NCBI RefSeq assembly: GCF_000003605.2
Contig: NW_003137829.1
Coordinates: 61,664 to 92,046, forward strand
Direction of reading: 5' to 3'
Source of the DNA: Saccoglossus kowalevskii
Lineage: Eukaryota; Hemichordata; Enteropneusta; Harrimaniidae
DNA length: 30,383 nucleotides
In this document: piece after piece, positions 20,831 to 30,383 of the stretch
Layout of the letters: the number at the start of each line of letters is the position of its first letter
How positions within the stretch are numbered: position 1 is the first letter of the stretch
Translations under genes and position numbers: made by a program
The notes under the pieces: generated by a model
Told to the model about the DNA's origin: nothing
What the model saw: the letters and a program-made list of their open reading frames with translations, nothing else
The model's database searches: none

Positions 20831-21735
20831 TGGTGAAATGAAATTGAAGCTGGAGAAAGAATTTCTTCATTCTTAGCTACCTTCTTCGTAATGTAACGAC
20901 TTCTAAATATGAATGCGCTTTAAGTTAGTGTAAAGTCTCAAAGGCAATTTGTGTTATTGTTTTTTACTGTTATTTTGGGTTGTTTTTATTATGTAGTCCA
21001 CATTGTTTATCAACCAGAAACTCTTGAAAATGATTTAAATCGGGATAGTGATGAAGATTTTGACTTGACCATTATTTATCATAAGTACAACAACCCATCG
21101 TAAATTATATTTTCTAATAATGGATAGATAGAGCTACTCTCGTATTAAACCTAATGGTGTAACCATGACGACTACATCTTCCTATGGAGCCATAGGTGTT
21201 CATGTCGCGTGCGGGAGATCACATTGATACGCCACTAATTATCAAGTACAAAGGCCTTTGTTTTTGTTTAGGAACACACTAACAATGAAATGTACAATCA
21301 ATGTTTTTACGTGTTTGTTTACTAGTTTATATTTGTTAACTCTACAATAAACAATTGCTCTTTGACACGCGTCAGCGTTTTAAAGGGGAGCCGGTACTAT
21401 AAAAAGGGGCAAGATGGCCACCGCAGTTTGTAAGCTAATCCGAACCTCAGACATTATTTGTCTCAGTCTGAACCAAGCCGCTCACAGCGTTTTCAAGTTC
21501 TTCGCAACTTCTACTAAACTCACAAAATATACACCGAGTATTTCTGAAAAAGACTGATTATGAATATTCATACATTTGAAAGCACCACAGTCGAAGCTCT
21601 GTGACGTGTTTGATGTGGGTCCCATGCGACTTTCAATCGTGTTCGTATCTTAACAATTATTCCAACCCTGTTATTTTACTAGTATCATGAAAACTGTTTT
21701 ACTCATACCAGTAATGTGAGAGGGGACTCGGTTAT
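20831..21735 (+). repeat. Repeat block R3, first copy
   Basis: It matches 22574-23180 in direct orientation, with anchors TGGTGAAATGA near the start, GGAGCCATAGGTGTTCATGTCG and GATCACATTGATACGCC in the middle, TAGTTTATATTTGTTA and CACGCGTCAGCG later, and GAGAGGGGACTCGGTTA at the end. The segment 21385-21660, which carries a TATA box and a short ORF, is missing from the second copy. Confidence 0.6.
21398..21557 (+). other. Orphan TATA box with a 47-codon ORF
   Basis: TATAAAAA at 21398-21405 is followed by an ATG at 21414 (AAGATGGCC, a good initiation context) and an ORF of 47 codons ending with TGA at 21555-21557. The ATG is only 16 nt from the TATA box, so a conventional start site would fall inside the ORF; the ORF is therefore probably not made from this promoter. 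The peptide has no recognised domain. Confidence 0.2.
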
Positions 21736-22054
21736 TCAAAATATGGTTTTATATACGATTTAAGGTTTATGTTTTATCGGAAATAAAACTCGCTGAGCTT
21801 GATATCGATTTCAGATTCTGACTGCATCCAACCAATCACATAGCGTTAATTTTGGTCAATAAACATCTTTGTCCAATCATGTACAAGACCTTTGCAACAA
21901 CCGCCAAAATGTAAACTTTATAGACTATTATAATATGATTTAATGCATCATCTAGACTTCTCCCATCTCCTATGGCGTAGCATTGTTCCAATCGTCGATT
22001 AAATGGCTGACAGCGCTGTTCATTTCTACAAACGTAAGAAGGACCCCCTATAAA

Positions 22055-22265
22055 ACCGATAACCGTCTAACAAAGACCAGATAATGTGACCTTTTTTACA
22101 AAAGCTACTCGCGTGGCATCGATTTGAAGTGTGAATGTGTGGTGTGTTTGCCGGATTCCTGTAACACCATGGGCGTGGTCGCCGAGAAGTCGCTCCGTAC
22201 TAAGTGTTCGTGACGTTGCGTGTCGGACCACATTCACCGCCAACTTGAATTAAAAGTGACGTTAA
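22055..22265 (+). repeat. Repeat block R1, copy B
   Basis: The second plus-strand copy, more diverged: CGATAACCGTCTAACAAAG, GCGTGGCATCGATTTGAAG and GTTTGCCGGATTCCTG are recognisable. It lies between the two R3 copies, so R1-R3 is duplicated in tandem with R2 present only in the first unit. Confidence 0.6.
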
Positions 22266-22573
22266 TTACGCATATACTTCGGACGCCATCGTGACGATTT
22301 GTTGACGTGACAAATCTCTCCATCTCGATAGGGAGACAAAATTATCACACGTCACTAGTGTAGCGGTTTAACCCAACTGTCGTAGACATATGGGCAGCAT
22401 AGCATTGAGTAAGATGTTGTTTCTTTGGTAAATCGTTATAATGAAATTTAACTGAAATATCAAAACGAATTCAATATAATACAATGAACAAGAGTCGAAC
22501 AGCTATTACATACGTTGAAAGTTGTTTGGTTGGGCTATAATTATAAAAGGACACGATATCGATGTGGAAAATC

Positions 22574-23180
22574 TTGGTGAAATGAGAGGCGAAACTGGAA
22601 AAGTACTTTATTAAGACCCATTACGTAAAAAAGTGTTTCGATAACTCGACTTCTTCCTTTTGTCTTTATATGATTTATCTATTTGTAAATATGAAGGAGT
22701 TAGACACGCAAGTTAGAGCAAATTAAAATTTACCATAATTACAACAATTCGTCGTACATTGTGTTCCCTAATAATTGAATGGATGAGCAGAGTTACATTT
22801 GATTTTACCGACACTATATTTTACTCATACTAACTAATGATGAAACTATAACGTTAGAAGATGGAGCCATAGATGTTCATGTCGATTGCAGGTTTCCTTG
22901 CATGCGGAAGATCACATTGATATGCCGCTAATTAGCGAGTACAAAGGCTTTTATTTTTGTTTAGGATCACAATAACAATGACATGTACAACTTTTTGTTT
23001 CCTAGTTTATATTTGTTACAATAAACAGAAGCTTTATGGCACGCGCCAGCGCTTAAAAACATCGATTCCCGTTTAAATTTTGTCACGAGATTTAATCCTG
23101 TTGTACTTCAACAGTCACTCCTTCCCTATTAATTCTACCTAACAGTTACTCGTAATATTCCGAGAGGGGACTCCGTTACG
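22574..23180 (+). repeat. Repeat block R3, second copy
   Basis: A direct, diverged duplicate of 20831-21735. It lacks the roughly 275-bp TATA/ORF segment of the first copy and ends at GAGAGGGGACTCCGTTA. Confidence 0.6.
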
Positions 23181-23184
23181 CTCG

Positions 23185-24870
23185 AGGGATAAGAGTAAAA
23201 TCATTAAGACTGTTATTGCGCAGTTTGAACGTGTGTTTTTCTTTTATAGCGCCTATTCCGAAAGTTTTCAGTTGATGCAAACTGAAGCAAAATACGAGAA
23301 TTCGCATTCGCACGAATTAAGTAAAACGTGTATTTGTCTGAAATCACGACTCTTTATCAGCATGGCTTAGTTCCCAAACACTCTAAGTTTCAAGATGTAG
23401 ACTTGGTTTTATTTATCAACAAGGATACGCCAGACGATTCGACGTGGATGGTGATTAATATGCACACACAACATCAACCATATGCCATGATCATTACAAA
23501 GTATACCAATATCTACAAAAGGCAACTTCTTGCATAGGAGATTCCAGTTTACGAAGTCTTGTCGTTGAGACAGCATATACAATTATTTGATATCAGAGTG
23601 TACAGATTTATTCTGCCTCTTTTTTTGTGTTCTCTGACCATGAATGAGTTATCAAAAATATGTGTGTATATAAGTCAAAGTATAAAATACACCAAGACAG
23701 CTTATAATTCTTGTTTTCTCCGTGTTCGGATCCCTCATAGTTTGTCAGGTTACTCAGACCAGGGCTAACCAATACACATTTGATTACTTGGTGTCCTTTA
23801 AATCAAACACTCGCTGCTGTTTGATACACAGTTCTTTCAAATGTTTCAAAATACATGTCCAGTATTTGAATATGGTTCAATCCATAGACTGTACAGGGCA
23901 TACACACTGGGAATCAATTCAATCAGAACCGCTGACCCACTAATAAAATAAATTATGAGAATATTTATAAAATTACGCAAACATTGCAGACATCGTGACT
24001 TACGGTATATACTCCTCTGTTTAATGTAGGTTTTGTCTGATATTTAGTGATTTAAAAAGTGTTTATTTCAACAGTTAGTGTTTTCCGTATTTATAGGGTG
24101 GCAAACTTTTGTCAACAGTTGTTTGTCGGGAACCACGCACATCCACTACCCAGCGCTATGAAATGAAGTCAGTTTCCCCTAATGAGGCACGAGACATTGA
24201 GATGTGAATCAGGGATTTATACACTTGGTGGCTTGTGATAAAAAGACATAATTTGACATAATTTATATGACAAGTAAACATAGTAGTCAGTTTCTTGAAC
24301 TAAGAACAGACAAAGCAAATACCAGTCGGTTCACTGTGTTTCTTTTGATGCTGCAGTGGCTGAACAAAATGATCAGTGGAAAGCAAATACAATATGCACA
24401 AATTGTCTCAAACTCTCACACTGCTTTGCAATTTAGATGTTAGATTTCCAAGAAAAACATGAAAAAAATTAAACATTATTGGAAAACTAACTTATCGCTA
24501 CCGGGTACTTATCGTGTATGCAAATATTATGTCGATCCATTTTTTTAAATATACAACACATTTTTAAAACTATGTAAATGTATTATGCTAAAAGTTAACT
24601 CAGTAAAACACCAATATCAAGTTATGTTTCCAATTTCAAACGTAATTTCAGTCGCATTCAGTTACATGTCATAGACGTAACTCGGAACGTGTGCGACGGA
24701 ACACTATGTGATAAGTATCACTTCCGGTGCATTGTTTTTGTTTTTACGGTCCTAGTATAAAACTGAGAACTGAGAACATACTACGTTGACAGTTCTACAT
24801 TTCCTTGACTACACATACCAAGAAAACTGTCGAGTTTCCATCATACAAAGCGATTTGGGAAATACAGTCT
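23185..24870. other. Gene-free region between repeat blocks
   Basis: AT-rich, with a few short ORFs (23328-23943) that overlap in different frames and show no domain. A TATA-like AGTATAAAACT followed by the direct repeat GAGAACT-GAGAAC lies at about 24757-24778, without a downstream ORF. No RNA gene was recognised. Confidence 0.35.
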
Positions 24871-24879
24871 TATGCAAAC

Positions 24880-24911
24880 CTCAGACTAGTAAATTGTATT
24901 GCTAGTCTGAG
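24880..24911. mobile_element. 32-bp palindromic mini-insertion with 7-bp target duplication
   Basis: Perfect 10-bp inverted arms, CTCAGACTAG (24880-24889) and CTAGTCTGAG (24902-24911), surround a 12-bp loop and are flanked by TGCAAAC direct repeats (24873-24879, 24912-24918). A second locus with the same arms is at 27593-27617. Confidence 0.7.
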
Positions 24912-25854
24912 TGCAAACCGATAAGTGGCCTGACAACGTCTTTATGTGATGCATAGCACGTATTCTGTACTTGAAAGACTTTAGACCCTTCTTTAAGGGA
25001 AACGAATATTGCGACAAAATCATGGACGAACTGGTCTTGTGTCAGCAAAACGGTATTTGATTTCAGAAAAACCTACGATGAGGTGGCACGTTCATTGTTA
25101 TAAATGTAAATATTGATCTAAAGACCCCAATACAGAAAGATAATCATCTAATAATGACCAGATAAAATGGTTTGTTAACAAAATCTAGTCGCGTGGCACC
25201 GATTTGAAGTGTGAATAAACGGACTACTGATGTTTACCGACAGACTTCTATACATATAATATTCTGGGGTTTGCCGGATTCCTGTGATTATAAGATGTAC
25301 TAGTAGTTGCCGGGACGTTGCTCCGTGAACACTGTAGGGTTTTCATAACGTTGCATGTATATGGCAACATTCTCCGCCAATTAACGTTGAGTAAAACCTA
25401 CTATACGACATTTGCATCGAATTTAATTACATGTAATATCATTATTATTAATCCGATGTGCGTGTTTGCAATAATATTATAATTAAAAATTCACTGGTTC
25501 ATTATAGCGATCGCGCCACAGATTTAGTACCCAATTTTAACCCCTCGATATTACACTTATCCGAATACATTGGCACTGAATACGAACTCATGAAATACAA
25601 ACATTAATTACCACACAAAAATACTATTTATTAATTTTAACGCTAATTGTGCTTATCGTTCATCAGAATATACCGATGATAATTTAGCTATCCCAAAAAT
25701 CGCATCCGTTATGGGAGTCTTTGCGACGTACGCAAGTGTGAATTGTAGTGTTTGGTTACACGAAATTCGAACGCACAACTTCACCGAAATTTGCATGAAT
25801 GGGAAATTCAAGTTACCTAAATTTCAATTTTGTGAATTATTTAAAAAACATGGA

Positions 25855-25995
25855 ATCGTTTAAAGGGCGGTAGTCGTCGTGTCGCGTCCTGTTCGACATG
25901 GGACTCATAGCGACGTATACAATGCGTGTAAAATACATTGTTTATTTACATGAAATTCAAACACGCGCTGCGTGACGACCACCGCGCTTTAACTA
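25855..25995 (-). repeat. Repeat block R2, inverted copy
   Basis: Reverse complement of 19995-20150: TTTAAAGGGCGG, then GACTCATAGCGACGTATAC, then GTGACGACCACCGCGC. It lies inside the 25100-26934 unit. Confidence 0.65.
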
Positions 25996-26319
25996 ATTCA
26001 TCAATACATGCTTGTGTGTGCCGTACGTCGACAATTTACCCGACATTGGCACTACGAATTAAAGTATTAAATGTCAGAGTATCTCTTTTTACCTCCATGG
26101 AGTATGTAACTTCAAGTTGCACCAGACATAAAGAACCGTGAATGTGTCAAATCAGCTATATTCACATTTAATATAATGCTGTAAAACAAAATAAAACAAT
26201 AATATTGACACAATTGATGAGACAAATAAACCTTGTAGTAGTTTAATACAATTGATAAATACAACAATAATTCATTTACGTTTTATCGTTTTTCGGTATT
26301 TTATCAGCCCCACGCATTT

Positions 26320-26540
26320 CAACAATGAAGAGAGACCCGTATGCAGGGAGTTGTTGAGGAGAATCAACAATGGCTGCCACAGCGGGGAAGTGCGCTTTTC
26401 ATCGACCCGGATGTTTTATGCGTTTATCTCCCGATTACTGTGCGTTCACACACAGCTCTTTATCACAAGCGAAGATGTCAAGGGTTAGGCTTAGGGTCTT
26501 GCAATGTTTTACGTCACAATACCCATAATCCACTATCGTG
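26320..26540 (+). other. GC-richer segment with a strong-context ATG
   Basis: CAACAATGGCTGCC places an ATG at 26370 in near-ideal context, opening a frame of about 50 codons without a recognised domain. ACGTCAC and ACCCATAATCC downstream look promoter-like. No donor site or downstream exon was found, so this may be a promoter remnant inside a repeat rather than a gene. Confidence 0.15.
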
Positions 26541-26973
26541 GTGTACATTATATTAGAAAATCACGTGACGAAATAAGGTTATATACATGTACTGAAGGTG
26601 AGAGTTGGGTCGGGACCATTGAATATATCTTCAATTATAATATTATCACCAACACGCACAGCAGATTAATACTAATTTTAATTAAATTCGACGCAAATGT
26701 CATATAGCAGGTTTTAATGACGTCATGAAAACCCTACAATGTTCCGCAGACTGCTCCTCCGTGTATGGGACAACGTCCTGGCAACCAAGCGCATAGAATC
26801 ATGGGAACATACCGTTCATTTACACTTCGAATCGGTGCCACGCGACTAACTATTGTTAAAAAATCACGTTATCTGGTCGTTATTAGGTGATTATCGGTCA
26901 ATGTGGTGGTCTTTAGGTCGGTAGTTACATTTATATCAAGGGGAAAATTCTTTCCTCTCGGGGTCTCCACACT

Positions 26974-27337
26974 TGTCAGGGGGGAATCTCGTCTCGTCTC
27001 TCTATCTCGTCCCCTTGAGGTACGGGATCGGGAAAGTCACTTTAACTTTACAGGTAAATAAGACACACACAACGAAATACGTTTCAGCTCTCGTCTTAGT
27101 CGATCAATCGAGCACTCTATAAGACACAGCGCCCTGGGGAAAAAGTCCCCAAGACTCTCTTAAGGCTGAACCAAGACTCGCCCAAGACTGGACTCTCGAC
27201 TGCACTCTCTCTACTGCGTCTATCGTGGAGTACTCTTCAAGACCAACTCAAACTCTCTTTATTCATTTTCAAAACTCTAACCAATTACAAAACAGTAAAA
27301 GACTCTAGGGCGTAACCTTCAATCATAAAGCCAATCA
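26974..27337. mobile_element. Candidate solo LTR, 364 bp
   Basis: It starts TGTCAGGGGGGAATC, ends CCAATCA, and is flanked by CACT on both sides (26970-26973, 27338-27341). A TATA-like CTATAAGAC lies at about 27117. TG...CA ends with a 4-bp duplication fit an LTR retrotransposon relic, but 4 bp is weak evidence and no internal coding region is nearby. Confidence 0.35.
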
Positions 27338-27341
27338 CACT

Positions 27342-28134
27342 AAGTACTGAATACGTCATATCTTTTGATTAATCGTTCACTACATTAATAACTATGGATA
27401 TAAACTGTCAGAATGAGTAGTCTAAAAAGCGGCGGCTATCTGGTAATTAGTTCCAAATCACTGAGCCAAGTTCCGTCCAAAACTTCAAATAGACCTAAAC
27501 GATGACAGACATAACACAGCAATTCGCTAATAATCAGTTAATTAAGTCGGTCAACAGATACGCAAAAACAAATTCATGACATTTATAACAATCTCAGACT
27601 AGTAATACTAGTCTGAGTAACAATGAACAAGTGACCTCTTGTAAGTTTTCTTAGTTTTGTCTACCATCAAGTACTGTCTTTGCTGACACAGGAGCAGATC
27701 CATGTTTTGTTTTTTTTCAAAGAGAGGGTCGATATTGTTCTTTTTCATTTTGTGTGGGGATATAGCCAGATAAACTCTTTCAGGGTGCCTGCTGTTGACG
27801 ACATCATGCAACACGTGATCATGCTAATAAGACTGCATTTCTCAAATGAATGCTAAGAAAATTACTTTTAGAAATCGGAAATAACTTAATATAAGTTTTA
27901 TTGAGTCAACTTTTAACATACATAATACATTATCAGCATAGTTTACAAATGTTTCGTGAATTTAAAAAATGGCTTGACAACATATTGACATTAAACTTTC
28001 TTTATTTGATGTAATCTGCAATCACATACACGTATTTCGATTTTTGTTTAATTGCTACCAGGCAAATTGTTCTGAAAGCTAAACACATTTCTTTTACTAC
28101 ATTTAATATCTAACAAAGACGGGCCAGGCCTCAC
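27342..28134. other. AT-rich interval between the LTR candidate and the LINE
   Basis: No supported gene. On the minus strand about 70 codons stay open at 27608-27820 with protein-like composition (HPERVYLAISPHKMKK) but no ATG near the start and no recognised family; it could be a decayed transposon fragment or an isolated exon. The palindromic mini-insertion at 27593-27617 is listed separately. Confidence 0.3.
27593..27617. mobile_element. 25-bp palindromic mini-insertion with 7-bp target duplication
   Basis: The arms CTCAGACTAG (27593-27602) and CTAGTCTGAG (27608-27617) are identical to those at 24880-24911, here with a 5-bp loop, and are flanked by TAACAAT on both sides (27586-27592, 27618-27624). 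Confidence 0.7.
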
Positions 28135-28164
28135 TAGCCGTGAAAATCTGTTTGTTCAAGTTAC

Positions 28165-29005
28165 TTGAACGTAGAGAGAAACCCTGCACCTGAAACTCGT
28201 TCATCGTCTACGAAGGATGGTAAGGATACTACTAAACTTAGTTCTGAATTTGCAACAAAGGAAGATATCAGAGAAATGAACAAATCGATTACCGAGCAGC
28301 TCCAGCTTCTGTTGTCGGAAACTCGATCACTTAATAGCAAGTTTGACAAGGTTGAACAACGAATGAATAACTTGGAGGATGACGTATCGATGTTGAGGGA
28401 GGAATTTGACGATTTTAAAACCGAAATAAATGGAGCTAGTTCGGCCAAAAATGACCGGCCATCTATAGGGGACGGTATGACACGGGAAATAAGGGAACTG
28501 AGAGTAGAGATGAAAATGCTACGAAACGAAAATGACGATCATGAAAATCGGCTACGAAGAAACAACCAAAGGAGTCGCCCAACACTCCAAATCTGAGTCG
28601 TGGGAAGAAACGGAAGCCTCTATAAAGGCCTTAATTAAAGAGAAACTAGACATCGCAGAAAATATTTTTTTTGAACGAGCCCATCGTATCGGAAACGGTC
28701 CAACAGTTAATGGTTCCAGTCACATAATCGCAACGTTAAGCAACTATAAAGATAAAGAAAAAATCCTCAAAAATGCATCGCGATTGCAGGGAACGGACAT
28801 TTTTATAGATGAAGATTTCTCGCGCCATATTTGATTCAAAAGAAAGCAACTATTCGCCTTTAGGAAATCACTACGACATGAAGACAGTGCAATCAAGGCA
28901 TATGTAAATTACGACAAACTGGCTGTTAAATATCCAGATGGTAGGAGGTGCAGATACGAATACGACGAAATAACTAATCAAGTGCGAGAATGCCAAGCGA
29001 AATAA
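28165..29005 (+). pseudogene. LINE ORF1, coiled coil plus L1-type RNA-binding domain, broken
   Basis: The N-terminal part (28165-28570) predicts a coiled coil with heptad-like LNSKFDKVEQRMNNLEDDV, the trimerising region in L1 ORF1 proteins. After RRNN at about 28565 the frame shifts, apparently by a small deletion, into SWEETEASIKALIKEKLDI and ERAHRIG, the L1 ORF1 RNA-binding signature, then NYKDKEKILKNA. A TGA at 28832-28834 interrupts it; the same frame then continues (RKQLFAFRKSLRHEDSAIKA) to a natural stop at 29003-29005. No ATG was found at the 5' end; the open frame begins after a TGA at 28141. The protein would package LINE RNA. Confidence 0.75.
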
Positions 29006-29056
29006 AGGTCCGGTCAAAGCTCACCCGCAAATATCCACTGTTCTACTATCAAACTC

Positions 29057-30383
29057 ATGTCATGGAATGTACACGGACTGGCGACGAAAATTAATTCAGG
29101 TGACTTTATCTCATTTTGTTCTGGCTATGATATATTTGGCTTGTTAGAAACCTGGTGTACAAAGGGAAATACGTCCACCATATGGCCTGACTATGATGTG
29201 TACGATTGTCCTGCGGAGAAAAGGAACAATCGAGGAAGGGCAAGTGGGGGAATTTCTGTTTATGTAAAAAAGGAACACTCGAAAGGTGTTACAAGACTAG
29301 CAAATCACGTTAGAGGCAGCGTGTGCCTATTCCTTGATAAACAATTCTTTAATTTAGTCAAAGATATTCTTCTTTTCGTTGTTTACATTCCGCCAGAGGG
29401 CGCGTCATACTATAACCATAGTGACGAATCAAATGGCATTGTGTCCCTAGAGACACATGTGGTTGATGTTATGTCAGCATACAATGAGGAAGAAATTAAC
29501 ATTATAATTAGTGGAGACTTGAATGCTAGAACTGCATCTGACCCAGATTACCTGCAATACGATGACACACGTCATGGCGTTGGCCTCGATATAGCATATA
29601 CTGAAGGAAATTTTGATATACCACGTGTTTCTCGTGACACGTTTATTCGGTGTTATTTGCTTACTTGACAATTTTGGCCTGGCACTATTATCAATGTGTA
29701 AAGTGTTATCTCTAGTCACTATTAATGGCAGAAAAAGTTTTACTGAAATTTTGAATTCGGCCGGGGAGGATATGCTCCACTCTACTACAATAAATCAAAT
29801 ACACAACCAAAACGCAGCAATAAACCCTGGTTTGACCAGGAATGTCGTAATGCAAAAACATGCAAATTGATTAGCCTTCGGCGCTTTCGAGAAAGTAGTA
29901 TAAATCATGATTTGACATTGTACAAGGATACAAAACGAGATTATGAGAATCTCATCAAATTTAAGAAAAAATAATTACGACATTTATATTCAAGACGAAT
30001 TGAGAAAAAATTCTGATGAAAAATGTCTCTGGACTGTTATGAAAAAACAAAAACGTCACGCCTTCACTCCAACTCAGTTGGAGATTGGTGAATGGGCAAA
30101 CTACTTTAAAAATCTGTACAAAACAAAGTTTAGCGATACCAACAATGATAATGATAATCCAAATTTATTACTGAATGCTCCAATTTCACAAAGTGAAATT
30201 TTAAATGCTGTTTATAATCTTAAGAAAAACAAATCCGCTGGCCCTGATATGATTATTCCAGAATTTCTGAAATATTCATGTGATTTAACCGTCCCTCTAA
30301 TCCATACTCTCTTCAATAGTATATTTAACACTGAGCATTTTCCACAGGGGTGGTCCAGAGGTGTTATAGTTCCAATTTACAAA
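29057..30383 (+). pseudogene. LINE ORF2, endonuclease and partial reverse transcriptase, broken
   Basis: From the ATG at 29057, SWNVHGL, GLLETWC and SGDLNART (about 29512-29532) are the asparagine, glutamate and DxN motifs of the apurinic-like endonuclease that nicks target DNA. The frame is lost near 29640 (stop at 29666-29668), continues in another frame with MCKVLSLVTINGR, shifts back near 29825 to KPWFDQECRNAK, and shifts once more in an A-run at about 29962-29971. The last frame stays open to the window end and contains KKNKSAGPDMIIPEFLKYS and FPQGWSRGVIVPIYK, the N-terminal motifs of LINE reverse transcriptase. The catalytic YADD region would be outside the window. Confidence 0.8.

Larger units (their letters stand above)
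25100..26934. mobile_element. 1.8-kb element with long inverted ends (R1 copies C and D)
   Basis: The left arm 25100-25500 and right arm 26620-26934 are inverted relatives over 300-400 bp, sharing ATAAATGTAA at the outer edge, the R1 core, and inner strings AAAACCT-CTATA-GACATTTGC and AATATTATAATT. Between them lie an inverted R2 copy (25855-25995) and a GC-richer stretch at 26320-26540. No transposase ORF and no clear target duplication, so this could be a non-autonomous TIR element or two independent opposite copies. Confidence 0.5.
28135..30383 (+). mobile_element. Non-LTR retrotransposon (LINE), decayed, cut by window end
   Basis: Two ORFs in the usual LINE order: an L1-like ORF1 and an ORF2 with apurinic-type endonuclease and the beginning of reverse transcriptase. 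Several frameshifts and a premature stop show that this copy is inactive. The 5' boundary near 28135 is approximate; the 3' end is beyond the window. The clade is uncertain: ORF1 resembles L1/Tx1-type proteins, whereas KPWFDQECR between endonuclease and reverse transcriptase is more usual in CR1/L2-type elements. Confidence 0.85.

Noticed and set aside
23328-23943. Three successive plus-strand ORFs of about 70 codons
   Set aside because: Different frames, no shared domain, no splice logic linking them; composition is like the surrounding non-coding DNA.
26370-26540. ATG in ideal context as the first exon of a plus-strand gene
   Set aside because: No donor site follows in frame and no downstream exon was found before the LINE; kept only as a low-confidence feature.
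1-30383. tRNA, rRNA, snRNA genes or a CRISPR-like array
   Set aside because: No cloverleaf with A/B box pair, no rRNA signature and no regularly spaced identical repeats were seen by eye; a covariance-model scan would be decisive.

Overview
This is an intron-rich, AT-rich nuclear window from an invertebrate animal. Both genes point to a bilaterian: a ciliary dynein-2 intermediate chain that aligns almost exon by exon with vertebrate WDR34, and a Glass-type five-finger zinc-finger factor, a family known from arthropods, spiralians and ambulacrarians but to my knowledge absent from vertebrates. A hemichordate-like deuterostome is my best guess, but the sequence alone does not fix the phylum. 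All family assignments are from recalled motifs; no database search was run.

Layout. (1) 1-890: diverged tandem repeat with a CATA/CAGA microsatellite tail, then a partial MITE that seems to supply a polyadenylation hexamer. (2) 957-13860, minus strand: DYNC2I2/WDR34, 12 coding exons that splice in phase to a 498-residue protein. Its introns hold a MULE-like element (6207-7111), MITEs, foldbacks, an assembly gap (13081-13130) and a 181-bp tandem duplication. (3) 13861-15490: intergenic, with a full match to the RFX/DAF-19 X-box consensus, a CTCF-like motif, a CRE and an NRF1-like motif. (4) 15936-18184, minus strand: a glass orthologue, five coding exons and 387 residues, with a CRE, an inverted CCAAT box and a weak TATA upstream. 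(5) 18400-28100: no convincing gene. It holds related diverged repeat blocks, a 1.8-kb unit with long inverted ends, two tiny palindromic insertions each with a perfect 7-bp target duplication, an orphan TATA box with a 47-codon ORF, and a possible solo LTR. (6) About 28135 to the window end, plus strand: a decayed LINE running off the edge.

The two genes are unrelated in mechanism, although both matter to sensory cells: dynein-2 drives retrograde intraflagellar transport, and Glass specifies photoreceptors. They are head-to-tail on the minus strand with separate candidate promoters. The most unusual observations are the paired mini-palindromes (24873-24918 and 27586-27624), the X-box upstream of a ciliary gene, and a 28-unit trinucleotide repeat almost touching a glass splice acceptor.
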